DNA of 5,861 nt from contig CAMLUY010000064.1 in NCBI GenBank assembly GCA_946487985.1, positions 1 to 5,861 of the forward strand, written 5' to 3'. Under the pieces are notes generated by a model that was not told where the DNA came from, searched no databases, and was given only the letters and a program-made list of their open reading frames with translations. A program made the position numbers and the translations under genes. The first letter of the stretch is position 1; every line of letters begins with the position of its first letter. The DNA comes from an uncultured Clostridia bacterium (GTDB lineage Bacteria; Bacillota; Clostridia; Christensenellales; UBA1242). Shown here piece by piece: positions 5,204 to 5,861 of this stretch.

Positions 5204-5595
5204 GTGAAATTAGCAATTTTTTTGATAAATTTTTAATAATTTTGCTTTTACAAGTAGTTATCGTAGCACACAACAATTTATGCGATGTCTATCATTTTAC
5301 TGTGCATCTCGAAAAGATGGACATCGCAAAATTTAAATTGTTATTTTACTTCATAAACGGCTTGTTATTCAGCTCTACTTTTTAATAATTTTTATTTGTT
5401 TTAGGAGGCTAAACTCACAATAACCTTCGTTTTCAATTTTTAAACACTGTTCATTTTAATCCAGGTTTATCACCACATAAATGAGCCCTTTTATCGACGA
5501 AATTTTTCAGGAAATACTCAACTTATAAAGTTTCTGATAATTCAAATTTATACAAATTAGATACAAAAACATATTAATTAAAAGTAAAAATGTGT
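5204..5595. other. non-coding gap with a nested inverted repeat
   Basis: No supported gene lies here. It holds the nested inverted repeat at 5272-5342, an AGGAGG (5403-5408) that has no start codon at a usable distance, and a 23-codon minus-strand frame without start (5522-5451) that ends in TGA. These could be traces of decayed genes, but none is long enough to identify. Confidence 0.6.
5272..5342. ncRNA. nested inverted repeat, candidate structured RNA
   Basis: Three nested perfect stems can be drawn. The outer is AACAATTTA/TAAATTGTT (5272-5280 with 5334-5342). The middle is TGCGATGTC/GACATCGCA (5281-5289 with 5320-5328). The inner is CATCT/AGATG (5305-5309 with 5315-5319) over a CGAAA loop. 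The inner and middle stems abut on the 3' side, leaving a 15-base single-stranded bulge (5290-5304) on the 5' side; five bases (5329-5333) bulge at the outer junction. There is no T-tract, so it is not a terminator. It is not a riboswitch I recognise. It could be a small RNA, a protein-binding palindrome or a small non-autonomous repeat; the strand is undecided. Confidence 0.4.
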
Positions 5596-5778
5596 TCAAA
5601 CTTGGTGTTTTTTATAAATTATTCTATTATTTCTTTGCGTTTTTTCTATTTTTTCAATTTCTTCATAAATGTGCAACATCATAAAAATTGCAAAAGTAAA
5701 AATAATGATTGACATAAAAAAACACTTTGCAGATTTCGCAAAGAGTTTTTTATTTTTTAGAGATATTTCAGTCTTCAT
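5596..5778 (-). CDS. doubtful 60-residue single-pass membrane protein frame
   Basis: An ATG at 5778 lies 11 bases inside the end of jag and opens 60 codons. The frame gives a basic start, one hydrophobic span (about 19-40) and a charged tail with EEIEKIEK. That resembles many small membrane proteins. Against it: neither this ATG nor an upstream TTG (5793) has a ribosome binding site, and the frame runs straight through the strong jag terminator (5751-5716). The hydrophobic character could come from the A/T-rich base composition alone. An internal ATG at 5715 (39 codons) is also without a ribosome binding site. I think it is more likely not a gene. Confidence 0.25.
   Translation of the reverse strand: MKTEISLKNKKLFAKSAKCFFMSIIIFTFAIFMMLHIYEEIEKIEKTQRNNRIIYKKHQV
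5716..5751 (-). terminator. Rho-independent terminator of jag
   Basis: On the minus strand AAAAAACTCTTTGC (5751-5738) pairs with GCAAAGTGTTTTTT (5730-5717) around a seven-base loop, with a single T-T mismatch in 14 positions, and runs on into a T-run. It begins 16 bases after the jag stop. The plus strand also ends in T6, so it may act in both directions. Confidence 0.82.
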
Positions 5779-5861
5779 GTTTTGGAAAAACAATTACATA
5801 GCGTTGGGGCTCATTGCCTTTACTGAGAGTTGTAACTCTTTCGTCGTCTTGCAACGCTGTA
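5768..5861 (-). CDS. khpB: RNA-binding protein KhpB/Jag, C-terminal end only
   Basis: The last 30 codons before a TGA at 5770-5768 read TALQDDERVTTLSKG, then NEPQRYVIVFPKHED. The block ALQDDERVTTLSKGNEPQR matches the end of the R3H domain of Jag (KhpB, SpoIIIJ-associated protein), where it follows the R-x3-H motif; that motif lies beyond the window edge. Jag/KhpB is an RNA-binding protein with Jag-N, KH and R3H domains. It is normally encoded directly after the membrane insertase gene yidC (spoIIIJ) near the replication origin and is linked to cell-division and elongation control in streptococci. The gene is partial only because the window ends. It faces parAB and is closed by its own terminator. 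Confidence 0.88.
   Translation of the reverse strand, partial: TALQDDERVTTLSKGNEPQRYVIVFPKHED

Noticed and set aside
1..5861. Search for CRISPR arrays, transposases, toxin-antitoxin pairs, tRNA or rRNA genes
   Set aside because: No regularly spaced repeats, no DDE or tyrosine/serine recombinase motifs, and no tRNA T-arm or rRNA signature were seen. The two orphan small genes are divergent and not an overlapping pair, so they do not look like a toxin-antitoxin operon.

Overview
The window looks like origin-proximal chromosome of an AT-rich, anaerobic, low-GC Gram-positive bacterium (Firmicutes, Clostridia-like). The reasons are a Soj/Spo0J-type parA-parB pair, consensus Bacillus-type parS sites, strong GGAGG ribosome binding sites, a two-domain rubrerythrin, and the tail of jag/khpB, a gene normally close to the replication origin. 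The visible genes use TGG for tryptophan and TGA as a stop, so the genetic code is the standard bacterial one and not that of Mycoplasma. I cannot name a species.

Layout. 1-491 is non-coding: an inverted repeat, a probable leftward promoter for a gene outside the window, a more GC-rich element (about 111-240) that may be an RNA or dispersed repeat, and the parA leader. 492-2271 is the overlapping parA-parB operon, followed by a terminator. 2272-3209 is a gene-free stretch with three perfect parS sites (2801-2904). 3210-3752 is rubrerythrin with its own terminator. 3753-4222 is non-coding. 4223-4507 (minus) is a small orphan gene with a TTG start, its own likely promoter and its own terminator. 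4883-5188 (plus) is another small orphan gene. 5189-5595 is non-coding and holds a nested inverted repeat (5272-5342). The right edge carries the last 30 codons of jag (minus), its terminator, and a doubtful small membrane-protein frame.

How the parts work together. ParB should load on the three parS sites about 530 bp downstream of its own gene, and ParA should act on the resulting complex. Centromere and segregation machinery therefore sit in one cis-linked cassette. Rubrerythrin is an unrelated oxidative-stress gene of anaerobes.

What is unusual. parAB points towards jag instead of following it in the same direction through mnmE, mnmG and rsmG as in Bacillus. Sampled parts of the parAB sense strand carry more C than G, as expected if the cassette is inverted relative to replication. 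I found no convincing new multi-gene system. The best candidates for something undescribed are the structured elements at 111-240 and 5272-5342, the alternative pairings in the parA leader, and the two orphan small proteins.
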